Origin: Geobacter sp. UBA1603
Lineage (GTDB): Bacteria; Desulfobacterota; Desulfuromonadia; Geobacterales; Pseudopelobacteraceae
Assembly: GCA_002322035.1 (NCBI GenBank)
Contig: DCNF01000097.1
Coordinates: 2,915 to 22,492, forward strand
Length of the DNA stretch: 19,578 bases
Direction: 5' to 3'
The notes under the pieces are model-generated. The model was not told the DNA's origin. It saw only the letters and a list, made by a program, of their open reading frames with translations, and ran no database searches. Below, one piece after another: positions 1 through 6,138 of this stretch (position 1 is the first letter of the stretch; each line of letters begins with the position of its first letter). A program made the translations under genes and the position numbers.

Positions 1-1
1 G

Positions 2-559
2 TTAGCTCTCCTCAGCCTCCAGTGGCGGCACCTCGCTGAACACATCCCGGTCACTCGGAACATTCCCCAGCAGATGGGTCATAATGACCTCCCGTGCATA
101 TGCCGACATGGACATTCTGTGTTGCTCGGCCAGTTTGGTTAGGTGCCATTTCATTTTATCAGGCACCCATACCTTGAAACCAGCGATGCTCTTGATGTCG
201 TCAGGCCGGTTGAGCGCAGCAGCGATATTCGGGAATGAGTAGCGGACACCATATTCGCGCTGGCCTGTATCCCCTGATGCTTTAAGCCTCTTCGGATCTT
301 CGCGCTCGACCAGCCCCAGGAAATCATACCGGCCATAGAGATGAACAAATAAAATCTGTCGAATGAGATCAGACACCGAGCAGTCGAACAGGGTGGCAAT
401 CTCCTCCATCTTCTTTTCAACGGACTCCGGCAGCCATATCTTGATTGCGACATCCCTGGATATGAACTTGCGATAATCCCTGGTCAGCATGGAGATCATG
501 TGTTCCGGGCGGTTGGATGATTTACGGGCCTCGTCTTTCTTGCGGAAAAAAAATCTCAT
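2..559 (-). CDS. Tandem ribbon-helix-helix-like DNA-binding protein
   Basis: This 185-aa protein contains the same ~40-residue motif twice, at residues 38-77 and 127-166. Both copies share the order K-x-W-x-P, then Ala in a first helix, S-x-S, Arg in a second helix, and H-L-x-G at the end. A short beta strand (IKIWLP / FKVWVP) followed by two helices is the pattern of the CopG/Arc/MetJ ribbon-helix-helix fold. RHH proteins normally work as dimers, so two copies in one chain could form a pseudo-dimer; this is inference. The N-terminus is basic (FFFRKK) and the C-terminus acidic. The ATG is preceded by GAGGGGA at 4 nt, and the stop lies at 2-4, so the gene is complete. No toxin or partitioning partner is visible, although the gene downstream of its stop is outside the window. 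I do not recognise a named family. It probably regulates transcription of itself or a mobile-element gene. Confidence 0.7.
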   Translation of the reverse strand: MRFFFRKKDEARKSSNRPEHMISMLTRDYRKFISRDVAIKIWLPESVEKKMEEIATLFDCSVSDLIRQILFVHLYGRYDFLGLVEREDPKRLKASGDTGQREYGVRYSFPNIAAALNRPDDIKSIAGFKVWVPDKMKWHLTKLAEQHRMSMSAYAREVIMTHLLGNVPSDRDVFSEVPPLEAEES

Positions 560-770
560 GGCATCCCCTCAACTAATGGTTAGCAAAGAATCATCCACAC
601 AAAAACATCAAAATCAACAGAAAACAGATGTGGTTATGCGTATTCTGTCGTTCTGCCGTGAACGTAAACAGTATAGTGGATTGAGTGGGGCAAGGGGCCA
701 ATTTTGAAAAATGGCGCAACGTTAAATGGGGGGTCAGAATTAAAATAGAGGTCGCCTGGAAATAGGGGGT

Positions 771-790
771 CTGGGGGTAGGTGCCCCCAG
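771..790. repeat. Perfect 7-bp G/C hairpin within a G-tract cluster
   Basis: CTGGGGG (771-777) and CCCCCAG (784-790) are perfect inverted repeats around a 6-nt loop. The left G5 tract is flanked by another at 765-769, and a G7 run begins at the hairpin's last base (790-796). There is no T-run after it on the plus strand, so it is not a standard intrinsic terminator. Hairpin and G-quadruplex forms could compete here. Confidence 0.5.
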
Positions 791-830
791 GGGGGGTATA
801 CCACTAATGTGGGCCGATCTTACAACTAAG

Positions 831-859
831 TTGCATAACTTACTGATATATTTGACTAT
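831..859 (+). promoter_or_regulatory. Candidate sigma-70-type promoter for the 48-codon gene
   Basis: TTGCAT (831-836) and GACTAT (854-859) are separated by 17 nt in an AT-rich tract about 65 nt upstream of the small gene. The -35 matches consensus well but the -10 only partly. The -35 overlaps the AAGTT-GCAT-AACTT palindrome at 828-841, which would suit a repressor operator. This is a pattern match only. Confidence 0.25.
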
Positions 860-924
860 TACTTAAATATTGGTAGTCTTTTCATCAGGGCGGCAAGCCC
901 ATAACAAACCCGGAGGGAAAGACA

Positions 925-1071
925 ATGACCATCACAGAACTGATCAAGAAGCTGGAAGCTGCCAGGGAGGCTATCGGGGATGTTCAGGTACACGCTCAGG
1001 CAGGCTGTATTGAAGAGCTAATAACGGATCACGGTGACGATGAGGTGAAGGCTCACGTCTATATCGACTAG
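925..1071 (+). CDS. Small 48-aa acidic protein, phage/plasmid-like
   Basis: The reading frame begins MTITELIKKLEAAREAIGD and ends AHVYID, 48 residues in all. The ATG has a clear Shine-Dalgarno GGAGGGA at 912-918, 6 nt upstream, and an intrinsic terminator follows at 1098-1131. This makes it a small transcription unit of its own. The opening pattern (M-T-[IV]-x-E-L-I-x-x-L-E) followed by a short strand-rich acidic tail resembles small uncharacterised proteins common in phages and integrated elements; this is recall, not a search. It contains one cysteine and no membrane segment. Function unknown. The SD plus the terminator support a real gene, but homology would be needed to be sure. Confidence 0.6.
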   Translation: MTITELIKKLEAAREAIGDVQVHAQAGCIEELITDHGDDEVKAHVYID

Positions 1072-1097
1072 CCTGGGATGATCTACAAGGGCAAGAG

Positions 1098-1131
1098 GCC
1101 GGGAACCCGTGACAGGGAACCCGGCTTTTTT
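1098..1131 (+). terminator. Intrinsic terminator of the 48-codon gene
   Basis: GCCGGG (1098-1103) pairs with CCCGGC (1120-1125). Inside, CCC/GGG can extend the stem past an AA/AA internal loop. Six T residues follow directly (1126-1131). Confidence 0.85.
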
Positions 1132-1325
1132 GGTTTTCAACCGGTGGGGTTTATGGCATAGTTCCACGCCAACAGTCGGCAGGTAGCAAGGTTCTGAAAT
1201 GCGTTTTGTTCCTACCTATGGCCTACCTAATATGATACTTTCCTGTGTAAGGTATTAAAAATATATGGATATATGTTGTTATGACATGTTTGTCTGGAAC
1301 CTGACTTGATGAACCCGGCTGACCT
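1132..1325 (+). promoter_or_regulatory. Upstream region of the rimI-pyrKD run
   Basis: The 194-nt gap has no ORF. A good -10 candidate TATGAT lies at 1231-1236 without a convincing -35. Just upstream, CCTACCTA occurs twice (1211-1218 and 1222-1229), exactly 11 bp apart, and the reverse complement AGGTAG lies at 1181-1186. A regulator-dependent promoter is possible. A second candidate (TTTCCT, 17 nt, TATATG) overlaps further downstream. None is verified. Confidence 0.3.
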
Positions 1326-1793
1326 GTGCTGACCATACGCCCCATGCAGGATTCGGATCTTTCAGCGGTGCTTGAAATAGAGCGCCGTTCGTATCCACAT
1401 CCCTGGAAGCGCGATCACTTTCTGCATGAATTGTCGGCACCCCATTCGTTTCCTTTCGTGGCGTTCGATGAATCCGGAGCGGTAGTCGGCTATCTGTGCC
1501 TGATGTCGCTTTTCGAGGAGGCCCAGGTGCTTAATCTGGCCGTTGCTCCGGAGCAGCGGGGCAGAGGGGTGGGGCGGCTCTTGATGGAGCGTGCGGTTGA
1601 GCTCGCCCGGGAAAAGGGTGCCGGGTATCTGGCGCTGGAGGTCAGGTCTTCCAATGTCGCTGCCATCGGCCTCTATGAGTCTTTCGGGTTCATTCGCTGC
1701 GGACTTCGCCCCTGCTATTACGAAGGTGTCGAGGATGCCGTCCTGATGGAGAAACCACTGCAAGGAGCCAACGGATGCAGTTTACCTCAATGA
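1326..1793 (+). CDS. rimI: Ribosomal protein bS18 alanine N-acetyltransferase RimI-like
   Basis: This 155-aa protein is a GNAT-fold acetyltransferase. RimI acetylates the N-terminal alanine of ribosomal protein S18, with acetyl-CoA as donor, in the cytoplasm. It opens with the family pattern IRPMQDSDL, then IERRSYPHPW (residues 18-27). It carries the acetyl-CoA loop Q-R-G-R-G-V-G (77-83), the EVRSSNxxAIxLYExxGF block (105-122) and the terminal R-x-x-YY...DA-x-x-M (128-141) typical of RimI. The start is GTG with no strong SD; the only nearby ATG (1309) is out of frame. Its 3' end overlaps pyrK by 19 nt, so the two are probably co-transcribed. Substrate assignment rests on family resemblance; another GNAT substrate is possible. 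Confidence 0.85.
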   Translation: MLTIRPMQDSDLSAVLEIERRSYPHPWKRDHFLHELSAPHSFPFVAFDESGAVVGYLCLMSLFEEAQVLNLAVAPEQRGRGVGRLLMERAVELAREKGAGYLALEVRSSNVAAIGLYESFGFIRCGLRPCYYEGVEDAVLMEKPLQGANGCSLPQ

Positions 1794-2599
1794 TCCTTTC
1801 CAATGTTGAAGTTTCGCCCGGTTACTGGCGGATGCGGATGACCGCTCCCCAGGAGTTCACGGAAGCCCGGCCCGGCCAGTTTGTGATGGTGCGGGTCAGT
1901 GGAGCCATCGACCCGTTATTGCGCCGCCCCTTCGGCGTCTTCGATGTGGGAATCCATATCCCGTCCCATAGTGGTGCTGCTCCGCAGCCGTATTTTGAAA
2001 TGCTCTACCGGGTTGTCGGCAAGGGGACGGCAATGCTTTCGGCTCTCCATGAAACCGACCTGCTCGATGTTCTCGGCCCGCTTGGCAAAGGGTTCGACCT
2101 GGGCGAACCGGGAGAAGAGAAACTGATCGTCGGCGGCGGGGTTGGCCTGGCGCCGCTTTACCTCTTGGCGAAGGAACTGGTAAAGAATTCGCCGGTGCGT
2201 CTGTTTGCCGGAGGAAGAACCCGTGACGACGTGCTCTGTATTACCGAATTCGAGCGCCTTGGGGTAGAGTGCTATTCCGCCACCGAGGACGGATCTCTCG
2301 GTGAACGGGGCTTTGTGACAAAGGTGCTGGAGCAGCGCCTTGACCAGACCGCCAACAGGGGCGCAATGTTTGCCTGCGGTCCCCATGGTATGCTCGAGGC
2401 GGTGGCTGCCATCGCTGCGGCCCGGGGTATCTCCTGCCAGGTGTCGCTGGAAGGCTATATGGCCTGCGGCGTCGGCGCCTGTCTCGGCTGTGTGGCCCCC
2501 GGCCGCAACCACTCGCCGGAGACCCCCGACTTCCGCTGCGTCTGCGCCGAGGGCCCGGTGTTTGAAGCGGGCGAGTTGAAGTGGGGAGGTGCGGCATGA
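1775..2599 (+). CDS. pyrK: Dihydroorotate dehydrogenase B electron-transfer subunit
   Basis: PyrK carries FAD and a [2Fe-2S] cluster and passes electrons from the FMN subunit PyrD to NAD+, supporting pyrimidine synthesis in the cytoplasm. The 274-aa protein shows the flavin-binding R-R-P-F (50-53) in the ferredoxin-reductase-like barrel. The nucleotide-binding GGGVGLAPL (120-128) and CGPHGML (201-207) follow. The cluster cysteines C231, C236, C239 and C255 have the expected C-x4-C-x2-C spacing. AAGGAG at 1762-1767 lies 7 nt before the ATG. The stop overlaps the pyrD start as ATGA, indicating translational coupling. Its length is close to, or slightly above, the family norm of about 260 residues. 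Confidence 0.95.
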   Translation: MQFTSMILSNVEVSPGYWRMRMTAPQEFTEARPGQFVMVRVSGAIDPLLRRPFGVFDVGIHIPSHSGAAPQPYFEMLYRVVGKGTAMLSALHETDLLDVLGPLGKGFDLGEPGEEKLIVGGGVGLAPLYLLAKELVKNSPVRLFAGGRTRDDVLCITEFERLGVECYSATEDGSLGERGFVTKVLEQRLDQTANRGAMFACGPHGMLEAVAAIAAARGISCQVSLEGYMACGVGACLGCVAPGRNHSPETPDFRCVCAEGPVFEAGELKWGGAA

Positions 2600-3510
2600 A
2601 ACCGTACATGGGAGTGAAAATTGCCGGTCTCGACCTGCGCAACCCTGTCATGACCGCCTCGGGGACCTTCGGCTACGGCGCCGAGTTCGCAGAGTATGTC
2701 AATCTCGAAACCATCGGTGCTTTTGTCACAAAAGGGCTGTCACTCAAACCGCGGGCCGGCAACCCGACCCCGCGCATCGTCGAGACTCCTGGCGGGATGC
2801 TCAACGCCATCGGCCTTCAGAACGTAGGCATCGACGCCTTCATCGAAAAGAAGACCCCTTTTCTGCGCAGCATCGACACCCCGGTGTTCGCCAACTTCTT
2901 CGGCAACACCATCGACGAATACGCAGAACTGGCCCGCCGCCTTGACCATGTGCCCGAGGTGGCAGGCCTGGAAGTCAACATTTCCTGCCCCAATGTCAAA
3001 CAGGGCGGGATTGTCTTTGGTACCGACCCAGCCTGCGCCCGTGACGTGGTTTCGGCTTGCCGGGCTGCCACCCGCAAGCCACTGATCGTTAAGCTCTCTC
3101 CCAATGTCACCGATATTGTTGCCATGGCGAGAGCCTGCGAGGATGCAGGCGCCGATGCCCTTTCCGTGATTAATACGCTGACCGGTATGGCAATCGATCT
3201 CAAGAGCCGCAGGCCGGTGCTGGCAAATGTCACCGGTGGCCTCTCCGGTCCGGCAATCAAGCCGGTCGCTTTGAGAATGGTCTGGCAGGTGGCGCGTTCC
3301 GTCAGGATCCCGGTGATCGGGATCGGCGGGATCATGACCGCGACCGATGCGCTCGAATTTATCCTGGCGGGAGCCACGGCCGTCCAGGTTGGAACCGCCA
3401 GCTTCATCAATCCCGGAGCGGCCGGAGACATTGCGGCAGGTATTGAGGAGTGGCTTGCCGCTCACGGCGTATCCGATGTCAACAGTCTGATCGGAGCGCT
3501 GGAAGCCTGA
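2596..3510 (+). CDS. pyrD: Dihydroorotate dehydrogenase class 1B catalytic subunit
   Basis: PyrD oxidises dihydroorotate to orotate using FMN, the fourth step of UMP synthesis. The 304-aa TIM-barrel protein has the family opening [18 protein letters not shown], the FMN/substrate region FVTKGLS (43-49), and N-I-S-C-P-N with the catalytic base cysteine at C131. That cysteine marks class 1 enzymes; class 2 has serine. Partnership with pyrK makes it subclass 1B (NAD-dependent). I chose ATG 2596 over an upstream in-frame codon because GGGAGG lies 6 nt before it and it overlaps the pyrK stop as ATGA. The stop overlaps the next gene (TGATG at 3508-3512). Confidence 0.96.
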   Translation: MKPYMGVKIAGLDLRNPVMTASGTFGYGAEFAEYVNLETIGAFVTKGLSLKPRAGNPTPRIVETPGGMLNAIGLQNVGIDAFIEKKTPFLRSIDTPVFANFFGNTIDEYAELARRLDHVPEVAGLEVNISCPNVKQGGIVFGTDPACARDVVSACRAATRKPLIVKLSPNVTDIVAMARACEDAGADALSVINTLTGMAIDLKSRRPVLANVTGGLSGPAIKPVALRMVWQVARSVRIPVIGIGGIMTATDALEFILAGATAVQVGTASFINPGAAGDIAAGIEEWLAAHGVSDVNSLIGALEA

Positions 3511-4178
3511 TGGTCGAGCTCTGGCTGGCCTTTTCCGCAGGATTGGCCGGCAGTCTGCACTGTCTCGGCATGTGCGGCGGGATAGTCAGCGCTCTGTCAT
3601 TTGGCGCGTCTCCGAGGGGCTCCCGGCTGTCGGGAGCACTGTGGTACCACAGCGGCCGGATCATGACCTACACCCTTATCGGCGGAGCTGCTGCCGCCCT
3701 TTCGGGGGCGGGCCTGATGACACCGGCCGGTGCCGGGCTGCGCTGGATATTTTTGTCCGCCAATCTGGTTGTCGTTGCCCTGGGGGTGATGACACTCTGC
3801 GGCCGTTCTGGCAGAGGGCTGGAATTGCTTGACGGCAGCGGGGGGCGCTTGCTGGAGCGTATGATATCCGGCCCGGGGGGCGCATTCCGCACGCACAGGG
3901 CGCTGTTTCCGCTCGGGCTGGCAATGGGCCTGATCCCCTGCGGCATGGTCTATGGGGTCATGATTGCTTCAGCTGCTGCAGATTCATGGCTCCTGGGGGG
4001 CGGGATGATGCTTGCTTTCGGCGCCGGGACGCTTCCCGCCCTGTTGACCTGGGGGCATGCGTCGTCAGCCCTGACGGAAATCGCCGGTACCGGCACCGCC
4101 CGCAGGCTGATGGGTGCGGCGGTAGCCCTGCTGGCAGGGTTTTCCTGCTGGAAAATGCTGAATGTCTGGTATCGATGA
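3510..4178 (+). CDS. Sulfite exporter TauE/SafE-family (UreH-like) membrane protein
   Basis: This 222-aa polytopic inner-membrane protein has about six hydrophobic segments. Two conserved cysteine motifs stand out: LHCLGMCGG near the N-terminus (residues 17-25) and GLIPCGMVYG in the second half. These paired small-residue/Cys motifs are characteristic of the UreH/SafE-like branch of the LysE/DsbD-CcdA superfamily. Members often sit near cytochrome-oxidase or metal-handling genes and may move small anions, metal or reducing equivalents; the substrate is unknown. It starts at ATG 3510 overlapping the pyrD stop (TGATG), so it is translationally coupled to pyrD. A direct link to pyrimidine synthesis is not obvious. 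Family call is good, function is not established. Confidence 0.8.
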   Translation: MVELWLAFSAGLAGSLHCLGMCGGIVSALSFGASPRGSRLSGALWYHSGRIMTYTLIGGAAAALSGAGLMTPAGAGLRWIFLSANLVVVALGVMTLCGRSGRGLELLDGSGGRLLERMISGPGGAFRTHRALFPLGLAMGLIPCGMVYGVMIASAAADSWLLGGGMMLAFGAGTLPALLTWGHASSALTEIAGTGTARRLMGAAVALLAGFSCWKMLNVWYR

Positions 4179-4211
4179 TCATACTGCTGTACGAGTTGCC
4201 GAGGAGTTCCC

Positions 4212-5717
4212 ATGCCGTCCGGTTCGCTGACGACACAGATTGACACAAACTTCATCCTGATCAACAAGCTTGCAGTGCTGGTGCTGACCCTGCTGTTTTT
4301 CAGTGCGATGCTGCTCAAGAATCGTTCCTGCAAAGAAACCGCCCGTAGCCTGATGGCTCCGATCAATCTTTCCCTGCTCGGCCTGATTCTGCTCTATGCC
4401 GAATATTCCCTGAAAGAAATTCCGCGCTACCACGATGTTGTGTCCGGGCTCCAGACAGTGGTTGTCCTGCTCTGTCTGGCAAAGCTTGTAATTTATCTGA
4501 TCATCGACCTGTACCTCCCGTTCCGGTCCAAGCGTGAGCCCCCCGGTTTCCTGCGTGACACGATCCGGTTGGTTGTGTACCTGCTGATCGGGGTGGTTTC
4601 CCTGCGGGTGGTTTTTGATGTCAACCTTTCGGCGGTGGTGACCACGACAACGGTATTGACCGCCATGATCGCCTTTGCACTGCAGAACTCCCTGACGAAC
4701 GCCCTTTCGGGATTTGCGATCCAGAGCGAAAAGCTGCTTGACCGCCACAACTGGATATCGATCAAGGAGAAGAATATCTTCGGCGAGATCGTTAATGTCG
4801 GGTTCCGCTATACGACACTGCGCAACCCGGACAACAATCTGGTGATGGTTCCCAACAGCGCCATTATCCAGAATGTCGTCACCATTTACGGCACCAGCGA
4901 GAGCGAGGACCGCCCGGCGGTTCTGCTTGATGTCATGCTCGAATACTGCCTGCCGCCGGAGACCGCACGGGAGTTGCTGCTGACGGTCCTTAAGAATGAG
5001 CCGATGGTGCTGCCCGAGCCGTCGCCGATGGTCAGGCTGCTGACGCTGGGTGACAGCGGCATTGTGTATCAAATGAAATTCTGGATCGGGCATCCCGGAC
5101 AGAAGGTGCCTGCGGCTGACCGCATTTATACCCAGATATGGTATGCCGCCACCCGTGCCGGATACTCGTTTCCTTTCCCGCACCGCCAGGTTATCACTGC
5201 AGAACAGAAAGAGCCCTTTGCATTTTCGCGGTCACTGGTCCTCAGGGAGCTGCAGCAGATGGACCTGTTTGCCGGGCTCGCTCCGGAGCAGCTTGAGTCC
5301 ATGGCCGAAAACGCTCCCGTTCGGGTATTCGGGCCGGGTGAAGTCGTTGTCAGCCAAGGAGATTCGGGCAGTTCGCTCTTCATTGTCCTGAAAGGAAGCC
5401 TTGATGTGCTGGTTGACCGGGTCAAAGTCGGAGGGCTGGCAGAGGATTCTTTCTTTGGGGAGATGTCGCTTTTGACCGGGGCGCCCCGTGCCGCCACGGT
5501 GCGCGCCGGCAGCGAAGTGTGGCTGGTTGAAGTGACAAAAAATCTGATGGAGCCGATTCTGCGGCACAATCCCGGGATCATGGAAACGTTGAGCGCGATT
5601 CTCGAGGAACGCGGCAAGGCTAACCTGGTGACGAGGCAAACGGCCGGCAGGCAGCAGGAACCGATCTCGCTGCGGGATGATTATCTTAAGCGCCTCAAGT
5701 CGTTTTTCGGTCTGTAA
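4212..5717 (+). CDS. MscS-type mechanosensitive channel with cyclic-nucleotide-binding domain
   Basis: This is a 501-aa inner-membrane channel. Hydrophobic helices lie at about 14-35, 48-66, 80-102 and 117-136. The pore-type helix follows at about 140-170 (LTAMIAFALQNSLTNALSGF), then the MscS beta domain with RNPDNNLVMVPNSAI (204-218). A C-terminal cNMP-binding domain occupies about 350-470. Its phosphate-binding cassette FGEMSLLTGAPRAATV keeps the Glu that contacts ribose and the Arg that contacts the cyclic phosphate, so ligand binding is plausible. Related bacterial cyclic-nucleotide-gated (bCNG) MscS channels are known; their gating is by nucleotide more than by tension. GAGGAG at 4200-4205 precedes the ATG. 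It lies 33 nt after the previous gene, so it may be the last gene of that run. Confidence 0.93.
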   Translation: MPSGSLTTQIDTNFILINKLAVLVLTLLFFSAMLLKNRSCKETARSLMAPINLSLLGLILLYAEYSLKEIPRYHDVVSGLQTVVVLLCLAKLVIYLIIDLYLPFRSKREPPGFLRDTIRLVVYLLIGVVSLRVVFDVNLSAVVTTTTVLTAMIAFALQNSLTNALSGFAIQSEKLLDRHNWISIKEKNIFGEIVNVGFRYTTLRNPDNNLVMVPNSAIIQNVVTIYGTSESEDRPAVLLDVMLEYCLPPETARELLLTVLKNEPMVLPEPSPMVRLLTLGDSGIVYQMKFWIGHPGQKVPAADRIYTQIWYAATRAGYSFPFPHRQVITAEQKEPFAFSRSLVLRELQQMDLFAGLAPEQLESMAENAPVRVFGPGEVVVSQGDSGSSLFIVLKGSLDVLVDRVKVGGLAEDSFFGEMSLLTGAPRAATVRAGSEVWLVEVTKNLMEPILRHNPGIMETLSAILEERGKANLVTRQTAGRQQEPISLRDDYLKRLKSFFGL

Positions 5718-5794
5718 TTTCATCTTCAGATCGCGTATGATTTCAGGCGATCCTGGAGAAAGCCCTGAGCGCTGATCGGGAATGGGTATATTTC

Positions 5795-5892
5795 GGAGGT
5801 ACGTCGGTCGCTGGTGGGCCGCCTAGTCTTCAAAACTAGTGGGGGGGATGAGAAATCTCCCCGGTGGGTTCGATTCCCATGTACCTCCGCCA
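5795..5892 (+). tRNA. selC: tRNA-Sec (anticodon UCA)
   Basis: This 98-nt tRNA reads UGA codons as selenocysteine. The 8-bp acceptor stem GGAGGTAC/GTACCTCC (5795-5802 with 5881-5888), one base longer than usual, is the hallmark of bacterial tRNA-Sec. The anticodon stem CTAGT/ACTAG (5823-5827, 5835-5839) closes a 7-nt loop with TCA at 5830-5832. The D stem is CGGTC/GGCCG (5805-5809, 5817-5821). The long variable arm pairs GGGGA with TCCCC (5844-5848, 5858-5862). The T arm is GTGGG-TTCGATT-CCCAT (5864-5880). G73 is at 5889 and CCA is encoded at 5890-5892. It implies that selA, selB and selD and at least one selenoprotein exist elsewhere in the genome; none is in this window. Confidence 0.97.
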
Positions 5893-5927
5893 ATAACAGT
5901 CCGGCATAGTTCGCCGGAGTACAGAAT

Positions 5928-5951
5928 CCCGCTAGAAATAGCGGGTTTTTT
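5928..5951 (+). terminator. Intrinsic terminator downstream of selC
   Basis: CCCGCTA (5928-5934), loop GAAA, TAGCGGG (5939-5945), then six T residues. This is a perfect 7-bp stem with a stable GNRA tetraloop. A second short hairpin, TCCGGC/GCCGGA at about 5900-5918, sits between the tRNA and this terminator and could mark the 3' precursor processed off the tRNA. Confidence 0.92.
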
Positions 5952-6053
5952 GTTGCCTGTTGTCCCACATAGCACTGATTATGTTTACGCATAATACCAT
6001 GATGGCATCAGCTGTATTTTAGTAGGTTAAAGGTGCTTTTTACCCGAAACGCA

Positions 6054-6096
6054 ATAAAAAAAACAGGTGGTTAACCCGAATCGGTTAGCCACCTGT
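6054..6096 (-). terminator. Intrinsic terminator of ackA
   Basis: Two 14-nt arms (6063-6076 and 6083-6096) pair throughout, with one G-U wobble, around a 6-nt loop. On the minus strand the stem is followed by a long T-run (6062 down to 6055). It lies 43 nt beyond the ackA stop. Confidence 0.93.
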
Positions 6097-6138
6097 TTCT
6101 GTCTCATCCTGCCCTTCGTATCATATCAAGTCATACGC

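Larger units (their letters stand above)
560..924. other. Non-coding region with G-tracts and inverted repeats
   Basis: This 365-nt gap lies between the divergently placed RHH gene and the 48-codon small gene, and I find no credible ORF in it. It contains a short inverted repeat CTAA-TGG-TTAG at 573-583, just upstream of the RHH gene. G-runs of 5-7 lie at 728-733, 765-769, 773-777 and 790-796. A perfect hairpin CTGGGGG/CCCCCAG lies at 771-790. An overlapping pair of palindromes (CAACT-A-AGTTG and AAGTT-GCAT-AACTT) lies at 823-841. The right half is AT-rich and presumably carries the promoter of the small gene. Confidence 0.6.

Noticed and set aside
634..707. Short frame beginning MRILSFCRERKQ
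   Set aside because: Only 23 codons, no SD, no terminator; nothing supports translation.
1152..1170. TGGCAT... sigma-54-like sequence upstream of rimI
   Set aside because: The GG to GC distance is off by one base, which sigma-54 does not tolerate.
4179..5183. 334-codon open frame on the minus strand under the channel gene
   Set aside because: Antisense to a clear MscS/cNMP protein; Gln/His/Arg-rich composition typical of a shadow frame.
5869..5892. selC 3' end as an island attachment site
   Set aside because: selC is a common integration target, but I find no second copy of the tRNA 3' end and no integrase in the window; the genes to its right are housekeeping.
5726..5992. 88-codon minus-strand frame over the tRNA
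   Set aside because: It runs through selC and its terminator; not coding.
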